DNA of 64,000 bases from Leptolyngbya sp. PCC 6406 (GTDB taxonomy: Bacteria; Cyanobacteriota; Cyanobacteriia; Phormidesmidales; Phormidesmidaceae): positions 4,000,869-4,064,868 of the forward strand of contig NZ_KI913949.1 of assembly GCF_000332095.2 (NCBI RefSeq). Reading direction: 5' to 3'. The stretch's first letter is position 1. Each line of letters begins with the position of its first letter. The position numbers and the translations under genes were made by a program. Shown piece by piece: positions 31,985-39,200 of the stretch. The notes under the pieces were generated by a model. That model saw only the letters and a list, made by a program, of their open reading frames with translations. It was not told the origin of the DNA and did not search any database.

Positions 31985-32129
31985 CTAGGGCGTGTGGGCA
32001 ATTAACAAGGACACCCTTGCGGGGTAAGTATGACCACGCCTGCCCTACTGAATTAAGCTAGGGGCTGTAAACGCCTCATAATCAGTGATCTGGATCAGTA
32101 ATCTGGCTTTGATTGTCTACAGCTCCTAG
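31985..32129 (-). mobile_element. CTAG-MITE family A, copy upstream of the Crp-type gene
   Basis: 145 bp, CTAGGGCGTGTGGGCAATT to GATTGTCTACAGCTCCTAG. It is inverted relative to the copy at 2285 and has a 14-bp longer interior. It keeps the undisturbed site AAGCTAGGGG that is split by family B in the copy at 24627. It lies in the promoter region of the gene at 31221. Confidence 0.8.
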
Positions 32130-32589
32130 CCAAGAACAAGGCTACCCAAACTTTCTCCGTAGACAAGCTAGCTGCATCGAAAATCTATCTGGGAACTGAT
32201 GGGCTGGGGCAGCAGCCCAACCTGAATTACCCCTAAAATACCTTTCTCTATGCCTAGACGACCCTGTTGAATTTACTGAAGGCGGGTTATCGATTTCATC
32301 CATCCTAAGGTATACCGTTTTGAATTGTTGTCTCTCCTGGGATGTAGTCACGGGAGATAAGGGTTGGATGGAGCGGGAAGCGGGGGATGCCCTGGCGCGA
32401 AGATCCCTGTGGGCCGGTCCCTAACCATCGCACTTTTGAGTCCCCCTTCTTCTAGGATTCTTCTAGGATAAATAGCGAAATGCAGTTGGATTGTGTATAT
32501 CCCTCAAGGCGCACAGCCATACGCCCCTACCGTGGGCGTACTGGATTTTGATGAATACCGCTAAATATTCTTTTCTGCATCGCCCAATC
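32130..32589. other. intergenic region, no gene recognised
   Basis: About 460 bp. One minus-strand frame (32142-32351) has no family resemblance or ribosome site. A short block near 32397-32425 (GGGCCGGTCCCTAACCATCG) recurs near 61025, ahead of the hybrid kinase, so part of this is dispersed repeat DNA. Confidence 0.5.
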
Positions 32590-33426
32590 ATGGCTGATGC
32601 GCTCTTTGCCCTGTCCCCCAAAACCGTATTGCAGGATACATTCAAGACGATCGGGGTCACGACGGCGACGGAGCGCCCCCCTGGGATCACCCTCGTACCT
32701 AGTCGTTTACCCCTGGTGTATAAAGTGACCTGGGGACAGCCCGTAATCCTCCGGGGGGGGATAGGGCTGGCGCAACAACTCAGTGAGGCGCTGGTGACGT
32801 GGCGGGTGGAGGCGGATCCCCAGGGGAACTTGTGGTTTACCCTCAGTCTTGCCGGGGTGATGGCTTGGCTCCAGCAGCTTAATCAATGGCAAGCGACGGC
32901 GGTGTATCGGGGAGAAGGGGCGATACCCCCAACTCAGTCCCCGTTCCTGACGCCTAGGAATTGGAATCTGCCCCTCTGCGATCGCGTAGGGCTTTCCCTA
33001 CCCGCCTTTGTTCAATACAGCTATGGCCGTTGCGGCAGTTGGCTGGTGCAGGCCGATGGGGCCAAGTGGCTGGCCCTAGAACCGGGGACACATAGCTCGC
33101 GACCGATTGTGAGTGCACCCCCCGTCTGGAAGCAGTCCATCGAAAACCCGTCTGTTGGGCTGGGAGCGACCCACCTGATTGCCCTAGTCCAGGCGCTAGA
33201 TACCCTGGCTCGCCATAGCACCCCCCCAACCTATTGGCGACAAGGCTACTGCTTGGGGGCATCTCTCTATGACCTGCTGAGTCAGTGGCGGCCCTATGGT
33301 CAGGGGCCAGAGGGTGATGACTCAGAGGGAGATCGTCTGCGAGTGCTCTGGGTCATTCGGGCTACGCAGGTCTTGCTGGGTCACATCCTGCACGTCTTAG
33401 GGCAACCGCCCGTGGAGCGTATTTAG
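32590..33426 (+). CDS. stand-alone DALR (ArgRS anticodon-binding-like) protein
   Basis: From the ATG at 32590 (MADALFALSPKTVLQDTF) it has 278 residues. An earlier ATG at 32551 is possible. Segment LPAFVQYSYGRCGSWLVQAD resembles the VQYAHAR block that opens the DALR domain of arginyl-tRNA synthetase. The last helix, RLRVLWVIRATQVLLGHILH ending in LGQPPVERI, matches the ArgRS C-terminus, where the enzyme ends in a Pro-Glu-(Arg/Lys)-Met type tail. No HIGH or KMSKS catalytic core is present. A role in tRNA(Arg) binding is inferred only. The remaining N-terminal part is not recognised. Confidence 0.78.
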   Translation: MADALFALSPKTVLQDTFKTIGVTTATERPPGITLVPSRLPLVYKVTWGQPVILRGGIGLAQQLSEALVTWRVEADPQGNLWFTLSLAGVMAWLQQLNQWQATAVYRGEGAIPPTQSPFLTPRNWNLPLCDRVGLSLPAFVQYSYGRCGSWLVQADGAKWLALEPGTHSSRPIVSAPPVWKQSIENPSVGLGATHLIALVQALDTLARHSTPPTYWRQGYCLGASLYDLLSQWRPYGQGPEGDDSEGDRLRVLWVIRATQVLLGHILHVLGQPPVERI

Positions 33427-33431
33427 AAGTC

Positions 33432-33656
33432 CTAGGCCAACAGTTTGCGTAGGTTGGGTGAAACGAAGTGAAACCCAACAGCGGTGGGCTATGTTGGGTT
33501 CCGCTAGCGCTGCACCCAACCCAACCTTGTATGGAATTCTTGTGGGGTGGGCCTCCGGCCTGCCCAACTTGAGTAGGACAGCCAAGATGGCTATCCCACA
33601 AGAATTCTACAAAGTGCTGCACCTAACCTACAAATTGAGGCTTGACAGAGCACTAG
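33432..33656 (+). mobile_element. CTAG-MITE family C, copy with nested element, at the PBP stop
   Basis: The 225-bp segment starts CTAGGCCAACAGTTTGCG and ends TTGACAGAGCACTAG. It shares TAGGTTGGGTGAAACG and CCCAACAGCGGTGGG blocks with the copy at 51331 (opposite orientation). It is enlarged by a second element at about 33534-33607. The right-end CTAG (33653-33656) holds the stop codon of the PBP gene. Confidence 0.8.
33534..33607. mobile_element. small inverted-repeat element nested in family C
   Basis: The inverted ends GAATTCTTGTGGGGTGGGC and GGCTATCCCACAAGAATTC enclose an interior GCCTCCGGCCTGCCC. The sequence is absent from the family C copy at 51331, so it is a separate insertion. Confidence 0.7.
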
Positions 33657-35572
33657 GGCTTAGCAAATTCGGAGGCGTTGCGGAAATTTTCCACCGGAAC
33701 ATCTACCAGCGCCTGATTCATAAAGTCACGCCAGACAGGAGCCACAAAGCCACCCCCCGTGGCCCCAACGCCTAGGGGACTGTAATCGTCGTTACCCACC
33801 CAGATGGCTGTCGCCAACTGGGGTACATAGCCCGCAAACCAAATATCCCGCTGAGAGTCGGTTGTCCCAGTTTTGCCCGCTGCAGGACGACCCAGTTGGG
33901 CTCCAGTACCCGTACCTCGGGCAATCACTCCCTGCAACACATCCGTCAGAGAAGCTGCCGCCCAGGGATCAAGGATCAACTGGGGCTTAGGTGTGTTGTC
34001 CAGCAGCACATTACCGCTGCTATCCGTCACCTGAACGATGAAGGTGGGCGGAGAATGCCAACCATTGCTTGCGAAGGTGGCATAGGCTCCGGCCATTTCC
34101 ATTGGCGTTAGATCTACCGCTCCCAGAGGGAGGGAAATAACGGGTTCCATCGGACTTTCAATCCCCAAGAGCCGACAGATTTCGATAATACGGGCCACCC
34201 CGATTTCCTGTCCTAACTTCACCGCAGGCACATTACGGGAAACCTCCAGCGCCTGACGGATGGGGATATTGCCCATGAATCCGCCATCGTAATTGCGGGG
34301 AGAATAGTATTCGTAGCCGTCGGGGTAGCTAACGGCGGTGTCTTGGATGATGCTGTCGGGGGTGTAACGCCCAGAGGCAAAGGCGGCGTAGTAGACAAAG
34401 GGCTTGAAGGCAGAACCGGGCTGACGCTGGGCCTGAACAGCCCGGTTGAATTGGCTGGTGGTGTAGTCCACACCGCCCACCATGGCCTTGACGAAATGGG
34501 TACGGGGGTCGATGGCTACTAGGGCCATCTGGTCCGCATTCAGTCCCCGTTGTCGCAGTAGGGCATGGTTCCGCTGAACCGTGGCTTCGGCGGTCTGTTG
34601 CATCGCCAGATCCACCGTGGTTTGGACCCGCATTCCCCCCTTGAGCACTGCTTCATTGCCAAAGACCTCCTTCAGCTCCTGCACCACCGCCTCCGTCACA
34701 TAGGGCGAGACACTGCTGCGAAAGGAGGTAATTTCCCCCAGCATCAGGGGTTGGGCCTTGGCGGTGGCTTCCTCTTCGGCGGTAATCCAGCCCAGTTGTC
34801 GCATCCGCCCCAGCACCGTGGCTTGCCGTTGCTTGGCTAGCTGGTAGTCAACAAAGGGACTATATTCTTCGGGAGCCTGCACTAATCCCGCCATCATGGC
34901 CGCTTCTGCTAGGGTCAGATCCGCTGCGGATTTGTTGAAATAGCTCTGGGCAGCGGTCTCTGCGCCGTAGGTGTTATGGCCCCAGTAGACCTGATTCAGG
35001 TACATTTCCAGAACCTGATCCTTCTCAAAGATCTGCTCTAGGCGCAGGGATAGGACCGCCTCCGCGACCTTTCGGCTAATGGTTTGATCAGGTGACAGAA
35101 ATAGGTTCTTCACCAACTGCATGGTGATGGTGGAACCGCCTTCTACGGTAGAGCCTGCCTGAAAGTTGGCCAGAAAGGCACGACCCACGCTACTGGGGTT
35201 AATGCCACGGTGGGCGTAAAAGTGGCTGTCTTCAATGGCTAGAATCGCCCGCTTCAGGTTGGGCGAAACTTCGTCTAGATCCACCACATCTCGGTTGGCC
35301 TCGTCGTGGAGGCTGTAGAGGAGGGTGCCTTTGATGTCGTAGATGTAGCTGGTTTCGCTGGGTAAGTAGTTTCGCAGAACCCGCACGTCGGGGAGGTTGC
35401 GGAAACTAATGGCCAGCCCCACCAACCCACCTGCTGCTACGGAACTGAGCAGCATGGTGGAGCCCAGGAGGGTGGCCACGGTGACTTGTCCCACATCCTG
35501 AATGTATTTGATCAGGTCTGAGGTCTGGCGGATGGAGCGCGATCGCCGTTGGGGAACTGTATTAGAAGACAC
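33653..35572 (-). CDS. class A penicillin-binding protein (transglycosylase/transpeptidase)
   Basis: This bifunctional peptidoglycan synthase is anchored by one membrane helix (residues about 32-56). The 639 residues contain the GT51 motifs EDSHFYAHRGINP near 113, GGSTITMQLVKNLFLS near 145 and RKVAEAVLSLRLEQ near 167. The transpeptidase carries the SxxK Ser in QPGSAFKPF near 390, SRN near 450 and KTGTTDS near 575. It is full length for a PBP1-type enzyme. The TAG stop lies in the CTAG boundary of the adjacent mobile element. Confidence 0.95.
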   Translation of the reverse strand: MSSNTVPQRRSRSIRQTSDLIKYIQDVGQVTVATLLGSTMLLSSVAAGGLVGLAISFRNLPDVRVLRNYLPSETSYIYDIKGTLLYSLHDEANRDVVDLDEVSPNLKRAILAIEDSHFYAHRGINPSSVGRAFLANFQAGSTVEGGSTITMQLVKNLFLSPDQTISRKVAEAVLSLRLEQIFEKDQVLEMYLNQVYWGHNTYGAETAAQSYFNKSAADLTLAEAAMMAGLVQAPEEYSPFVDYQLAKQRQATVLGRMRQLGWITAEEEATAKAQPLMLGEITSFRSSVSPYVTEAVVQELKEVFGNEAVLKGGMRVQTTVDLAMQQTAEATVQRNHALLRQRGLNADQMALVAIDPRTHFVKAMVGGVDYTTSQFNRAVQAQRQPGSAFKPFVYYAAFASGRYTPDSIIQDTAVSYPDGYEYYSPRNYDGGFMGNIPIRQALEVSRNVPAVKLGQEIGVARIIEICRLLGIESPMEPVISLPLGAVDLTPMEMAGAYATFASNGWHSPPTFIVQVTDSSGNVLLDNTPKPQLILDPWAAASLTDVLQGVIARGTGTGAQLGRPAAGKTGTTDSQRDIWFAGYVPQLATAIWVGNDDYSPLGVGATGGGFVAPVWRDFMNQALVDVPVENFRNASEFAKP

Positions 35573-35946
35573 CGGATTTAGAAGTTATGTAAGGATGCTA
35601 AAGGCGGTTATGAAACCTGAGGTGTTGCAATTATAGGAACTAGAGACCTGAAACGGCAGGGGTTGGGGATTGACCAGGAAAATCTCGTCTGTACCAATGG
35701 CAACAGAATAGAGTACTCCCTGAAAGACTGCCACTCTTCCAGGCGGGTGGAGGTCTAGGCGGGTAAAGGACAAAAACACGCCTCCTTGACATCAGGGCAT
35801 AGCATGGGTCCATAGCAGTGCCATGCCTTTAGGAATAGGTCACGAATTTTTCCGTAGGGGCACCACACGGGTGCGCCCTATGCCCTGGGCAAAGACGGGA
35901 AGTAATATGATTGATTGCGATTCTATATATCTTTCAAATTCAGCCG
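35573..35946. other. intergenic region between the PBP gene and tyrS
   Basis: 374 bp between divergent genes, with no recognisable gene or RNA. It must contain both promoters. No consensus pair stood out. Confidence 0.4.
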
Positions 35947-37188
35947 ATGGCGTTGATTCCAGACGAGTTTCAATGGATTTATCGGGGGGTGAGCGAGGTT
36001 TTCCCGGATCAGCCGGGTACCTCAGATCCGCATCAGAGCCTATTGGCCCGGTTACAAACCTGCGGTGGGTCAGGGTCGGTGCGGCAAGACGCTCGACCCC
36101 TGCGGGTCAAGCTGGGGATTGATCCCACGGGGTCTGAGATTCACCTAGGCCACAGTATTCCGGTGCGGAAACTGCGGGCATTTCAGGATGCGGGCCATAC
36201 CGCTGTGCTGATCATCGGCGATTTCACCGCCCGCATCGGCGACCCCACGGGCAAGTCGGAGGTGCGGAAGCAACTCACTGAGGCGGAGGTGAAGGCGAAT
36301 GCGGCTACCTATCTAGATCAGGTACGAGCCATTTTGGATTTTGATACCCCTGGCCGGTTGGAGATCCGGTACAACTCTGAGTGGCTCTCGATCCTGGATC
36401 TGAGCCAAATTTTGGATCTTTTTGCCACCATGACCGTGGGGCAAATGCTGGCGAAGGAGGGTTTCGCGGAGCGCTATGAGAAGGGGAGTCCGGTCTTTCT
36501 TCACGAGTTTTTCTATCCTCTGATGCAGGGCTATGACTCGGTGGCGGTGCGGGCGGATGTGGAGTTGGGGGGCACAGATCAGAAGTTCAACATTGCGGTG
36601 GGGCGGGATCTGCAACGACACTTTGGCCTAGAGCCCCAGTTTGGGATGTTGCTGCCGTTACTGCTGGGGACTGATGGGGAGCAGAAAATGTCGAAGTCCC
36701 TGGGCAATTATGTGGGCCTCCAGGAGGATCCCCTGACCCAGTATTCCAAGCTGGAAAAGGTGCCCGATTCTCTGATTCCCCAGTATTTTGAGCTGTTGAC
36801 CCGGATGCCTCTGGAGAGTTTGCCGGAGAATCCCCGTGATCGCCAAAAGCTCTTGGCCTTGGAAATCACGCGCCAGTGTCATGGCGACGCGGCTGCTCAC
36901 CAGGCCCAGCAGGATGCCCTGAGTCTGGTGCAAACCGGTGGCGGTGCGGAGGCAGTGCCGGAGTTTTCTCTGGCGGCGGTGAATTTTCCGGCTAAAGCCT
37001 TTTACTTGGTGGGGGCAACGCCTCTGTGCGCCAGTAGCAGTGATGCCCGTCGTCAGATTCAGAATGGTGGGGTGAAGTTGGGGGGCGATCGCATTACCGA
37101 TCCTAATCAGGGGTTTGACAGTCCGGAGGTGTTGCTGGGGAAGGTTTTGCAGGTGGGCAAGAAGAAATTCTTGCGGTTGGTGCCCTAA
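35947..37188 (+). CDS. tyrS: tyrosyl-tRNA synthetase
   Basis: This class I synthetase charges tRNA(Tyr) in the cytoplasm. Start at ATG 35947 ([20 protein letters not shown]) gives 413 residues. HIGH-type motif [11 protein letters not shown] lies near residue 84, the tyrosine-site region [20 protein letters not shown] near 195, KMSKS motif [10 protein letters not shown] near 248, and a C-terminal S4-like RNA-binding domain ([19 protein letters not shown]). The stop overlaps the pyrF start (TAATG). Confidence 0.96.
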   Translation: MALIPDEFQWIYRGVSEVFPDQPGTSDPHQSLLARLQTCGGSGSVRQDARPLRVKLGIDPTGSEIHLGHSIPVRKLRAFQDAGHTAVLIIGDFTARIGDPTGKSEVRKQLTEAEVKANAATYLDQVRAILDFDTPGRLEIRYNSEWLSILDLSQILDLFATMTVGQMLAKEGFAERYEKGSPVFLHEFFYPLMQGYDSVAVRADVELGGTDQKFNIAVGRDLQRHFGLEPQFGMLLPLLLGTDGEQKMSKSLGNYVGLQEDPLTQYSKLEKVPDSLIPQYFELLTRMPLESLPENPRDRQKLLALEITRQCHGDAAAHQAQQDALSLVQTGGGAEAVPEFSLAAVNFPAKAFYLVGATPLCASSSDARRQIQNGGVKLGGDRITDPNQGFDSPEVLLGKVLQVGKKKFLRLVP

Positions 37189-37931
37189 TGGGTATTCTTC
37201 TGTCTGCTCTGAAATCCCCTGTCCTTCCTGCTGAGCGCATTATTGTGCCGTTGGATCTACCCACGGTGACCGAGGCGCTAGCGTTGGTGGATGCCCTGCC
37301 TCTGGTGTCTTTTTGGAAAGTGGGGCTGGAACTGTTTGTCAGTGATGGTCCTGCAATTTTGACGGCGTTGAAGGCGCGGGGGAAGCGCATTTTTCTGGAC
37401 CTTAAGTTCCACGACATTCCCAATACGATGGCGGGAGCCTGTCGGGCGGCGGGGCGGTATGGGGTGGATCTGCTGACGGTCCATGCCCCGGCGGGTAAGG
37501 CGGCGCTGGTGGTGGCCCAAGCGGCGGTGCTGGAGGGGGCTGCGCTGGCACAGGTACCCCCTCCCCAAATCGTTGCGGTAACCCTGCTGACCAGCATCCA
37601 GTCTCGGACGTTGGCCTTGGAGCTGAAGGTACCTTTGGAGCTGACGGATTACGCCTTGCAAATGGCTCTGTTGGCTCAGGAGGCAGGACTGGCGGGGGTG
37701 GTGTGTTCTCCCCAGGAGGCGGCGCAGTTGCGGTTGATCTGCGGGGCGGATTTTCTGCTGGTGTGTCCAGGGGTGCGCCCAAGTTGGGCAGCGCAGGGGG
37801 ATCAGGGTCGGGTGATGACGCCGGGGGATGCGATCGCAGCGGGAGCCAGCTATCTAGTCATCGGTCGGCCCATTACCCAGGCGGCGGATCCAGCCTTAGC
37901 CTTTCAACACATTTGTGATGAGATAGCCTAG
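37188..37931 (+). CDS. pyrF: orotidine 5'-phosphate decarboxylase
   Basis: PyrF makes UMP in the last step of de novo pyrimidine synthesis. The 247-residue TIM barrel carries the catalytic Lys/Asp cluster [12 protein letters not shown] near residue 72, the opening IVPLDLPT and the phosphate-binding VCPGVRPSW ... IGRPIT near the end. It overlaps tyrS by one base (TAATG), indicating translational coupling. Confidence 0.96.
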   Translation: MGILLSALKSPVLPAERIIVPLDLPTVTEALALVDALPLVSFWKVGLELFVSDGPAILTALKARGKRIFLDLKFHDIPNTMAGACRAAGRYGVDLLTVHAPAGKAALVVAQAAVLEGAALAQVPPPQIVAVTLLTSIQSRTLALELKVPLELTDYALQMALLAQEAGLAGVVCSPQEAAQLRLICGADFLLVCPGVRPSWAAQGDQGRVMTPGDAIAAGASYLVIGRPITQAADPALAFQHICDEIA

Positions 37932-37949
37932 CCTCCGTCGGCGTTGAGA

Positions 37950-38032
37950 CTAGGGGATTTCACGTCCTGAAAAACCCATCACCTACGACACCTCTCTGAG
38001 ATCACCTCAATATACGTATCAAGATCCCCTAG
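37950..38032. mobile_element. 83-bp CTAG-bounded segment with short inverted ends
   Basis: The left end CTAGGGGATTTCACG and the right end AAGATCCCCTAG form a 9-bp perfect terminal inverted repeat (CTAGGGGAT). Only one copy is seen in the window, so its mobile nature rests on similarity to the other CTAG-bounded elements. Confidence 0.4.
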
Positions 38033-38081
38033 AGAAAATTTCACCTGGATAGAATGGGGGCATTGTTACCGAGGGATCGCC

Positions 38082-38249
38082 ATGGTGGTTCAAACTCGCA
38101 CCGCTCAGCCGCAACCGCTGCTTACAGGGCGTGTCCCCTACGGTGTTCTCCGGGCAGCGGCGTTTTGTCCCGTTCCACATCAGCCGCCAGCAGAATCCCG
38201 TGCCCCTCGTCACCTCAGCTATTTGGAATCACTCCTTGGAGACGGCTAG
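38082..38249 (+). CDS. small ORF (55 aa) ending at a mobile-element CTAG
   Basis: GAGG lies seven bases before the ATG at 38082. The 55-codon frame begins MVVQTRTAQPQPLLTG and ends in LESLLGDG followed by TAG. That TAG is in the CTAG left boundary of the family A element at 38246. No family is recognised, and Pro/Arg content is high. It could be a genuine small protein or a gene remnant, and the ribosome site favours translation. Confidence 0.5.
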   Translation: MVVQTRTAQPQPLLTGRVPYGVLRAAAFCPVPHQPPAESRAPRHLSYLESLLGDG

Positions 38250-38377
38250 GGGCTGTGGAAAATCAAAGTCAGCTTCCTGGTTATAGGGCGGTTACAGCCC
38301 CTAACTTGATGCCGTAGGGCGGATGGGGGCATGCCTACCCCGCAAGGGTTTCCCCGTTAATTGTCCACACGCCCTAG
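38246..38377 (+). mobile_element. CTAG-MITE family A, copy after the 55-aa ORF
   Basis: 132 bp, CTAGGGGCTGTGGAAAATC to AATTGTCCACACGCCCTAG, with the standard interior (CGGTTACAGCCCCTA, GCATGCCTACCCCGCAAGGG). It shares its right CTAG (38374-38377) with the next element. Confidence 0.85.
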
Positions 38378-38482
38378 TGTTCTGTCAGGAAAATTTTGAC
38401 GGGCCGAAGACCCTCAAGATTTAACCCCAACTAAACTCCAGGGTTTCGGTCACCCGTCAATTATTAATTGACTGAGCACTAG
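38374..38482 (+). mobile_element. CTAG-bounded element sharing family C ends
   Basis: 109 bp from CTAGTGTTCTGTCAGGAAAA to GTCAATTATTAATTGACTGAGCACTAG-type ends. The outer CTAGTGnTCtGTCA pair is an inverted repeat resembling family C termini (CTAGTGCTCTGTCAA), but the interior differs. It abuts the family A copy, sharing one CTAG. Confidence 0.65.
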
Positions 38483-38608
38483 ATTGCGGGCGTTATGAAA
38501 GCAAGTCTCCGCATTAGGTGCACAGCCGTTCACCCCGACGATATTGTTGGTGCTGACTGAGACAGGGGGGCTCTCGGGTAGAAATCATCTCACTATGAGC
38601 ACTACATC

Positions 38609-38656
38609 AATAAAAAAAGGAGGTAGATGCGATCGCATCTACCTCCTTTTTTTATT
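38609..38656. terminator. 48-bp perfect palindrome, bidirectional terminator
   Basis: The arms ATAAAAAAAGGAGGTAGAT and its complement surround the central HIP1 octamer GCGATCGC. The stem ends in A-runs on one side and T-runs on the other, so it is a rho-independent terminator in both directions. It lies about 40 bp past the stop of the small minus-strand gene at 38696. Confidence 0.85.
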
Positions 38657-38695
38657 CAGGGTAATTCTGAAGGTCTGGAGGTAATAAGGATGGAC

Positions 38696-38869
38696 CTAAG
38701 CTGCGATCGCAATTATCGTAGCGGTTAGGGAAGCTGCGATCGCAATTGCCAGAAGTCCCTCTTGCCAGTCGATCTGGGTTGCATCTTCAGTCATCTGGGC
38801 CGTATATACTGCCGCCTTGGGTTGGGCGGCGTAGTAGCGTGCCAGAGCGTCACGGGTAGAAGGGTGCAT
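38696..38869 (-). CDS. small membrane-tail protein (57 aa), hypothetical
   Basis: The ATG at 38869 gives 57 residues: a soluble part (MHPSTRDALARYYAAQPKAA) and a C-terminal hydrophobic helix (LLAIAIAASLTATIIAIAA) ending at the stop. Longer upstream extension is possible but runs through the regulatory-looking repeats. The gene has a strong terminator (38609) and a repeated GTTACA-type motif 21 bp upstream, both supporting a real transcript. The family is not recognised. Confidence 0.6.
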   Translation of the reverse strand: MHPSTRDALARYYAAQPKAAVYTAQMTEDATQIDWQEGLLAIAIAASLTATIIAIAA

Positions 38870-38890
38870 ATCTAAAAGCTCTTTAACATC

Positions 38891-38907
38891 TGTAACGTTA
38901 ATGTAAC
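38891..38907 (-). promoter_or_regulatory. GTTACA direct-repeat motif upstream of the 57-aa gene
   Basis: The minus strand reads GTTACATTAACGTTACA: two GTTACA words 11 bp apart, with further GTTAA words on both sides. Nearly the same 17-mer lies at 60452-60468. It resembles, but does not exactly fit, the RpaB HLR1 repeat, whose words are 10 bp apart. Confidence 0.4.
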
Positions 38908-38991
38908 AAATCCTTAACGTACTGACAAGGACTCTCTCAGATTTCCCTCCAGGGCGGCAGCCTTTCGAGGCTTTCAGCGAAAACATCCCTC

Positions 38992-39102
38992 GGATCGATA
39001 AAGTCCCCGCTGATCGGGCTTGATCCTCAGCTCCAGGGTGTCTTCCTGGGTTGATCCGTCCCTGGCCTGTACCTGGATCGATAAAGTCTCGCTGATCGGA
39101 CT
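38992..39102 (+). repeat. pair of 29-bp direct repeats
   Basis: GGATCGATAAAGTCCCCGCT continuing to GATCGGGCT (38992-39020) recurs as GGATCGATAAAGTCTCGCTG through GATCGGACT (39075-39102). The pair lies in the gap between the 57-aa gene and tonB. Function unknown. Confidence 0.6.
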
Positions 39103-39200
39103 GGTTCCCTGGGGGGAGTCATTACATGTGCAGACTTGCCCCCTGCCGCACCATCCTCATCTAGGTGCAACCTCAAAGTGGTGCTGAGTATCGGAGAGGG

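Noticed and set aside
31990-32130. Possible riboswitch or sRNA upstream of the Crp-type gene
   Set aside because: The structure is the inverted ends of a family A mobile element also found at unrelated loci.
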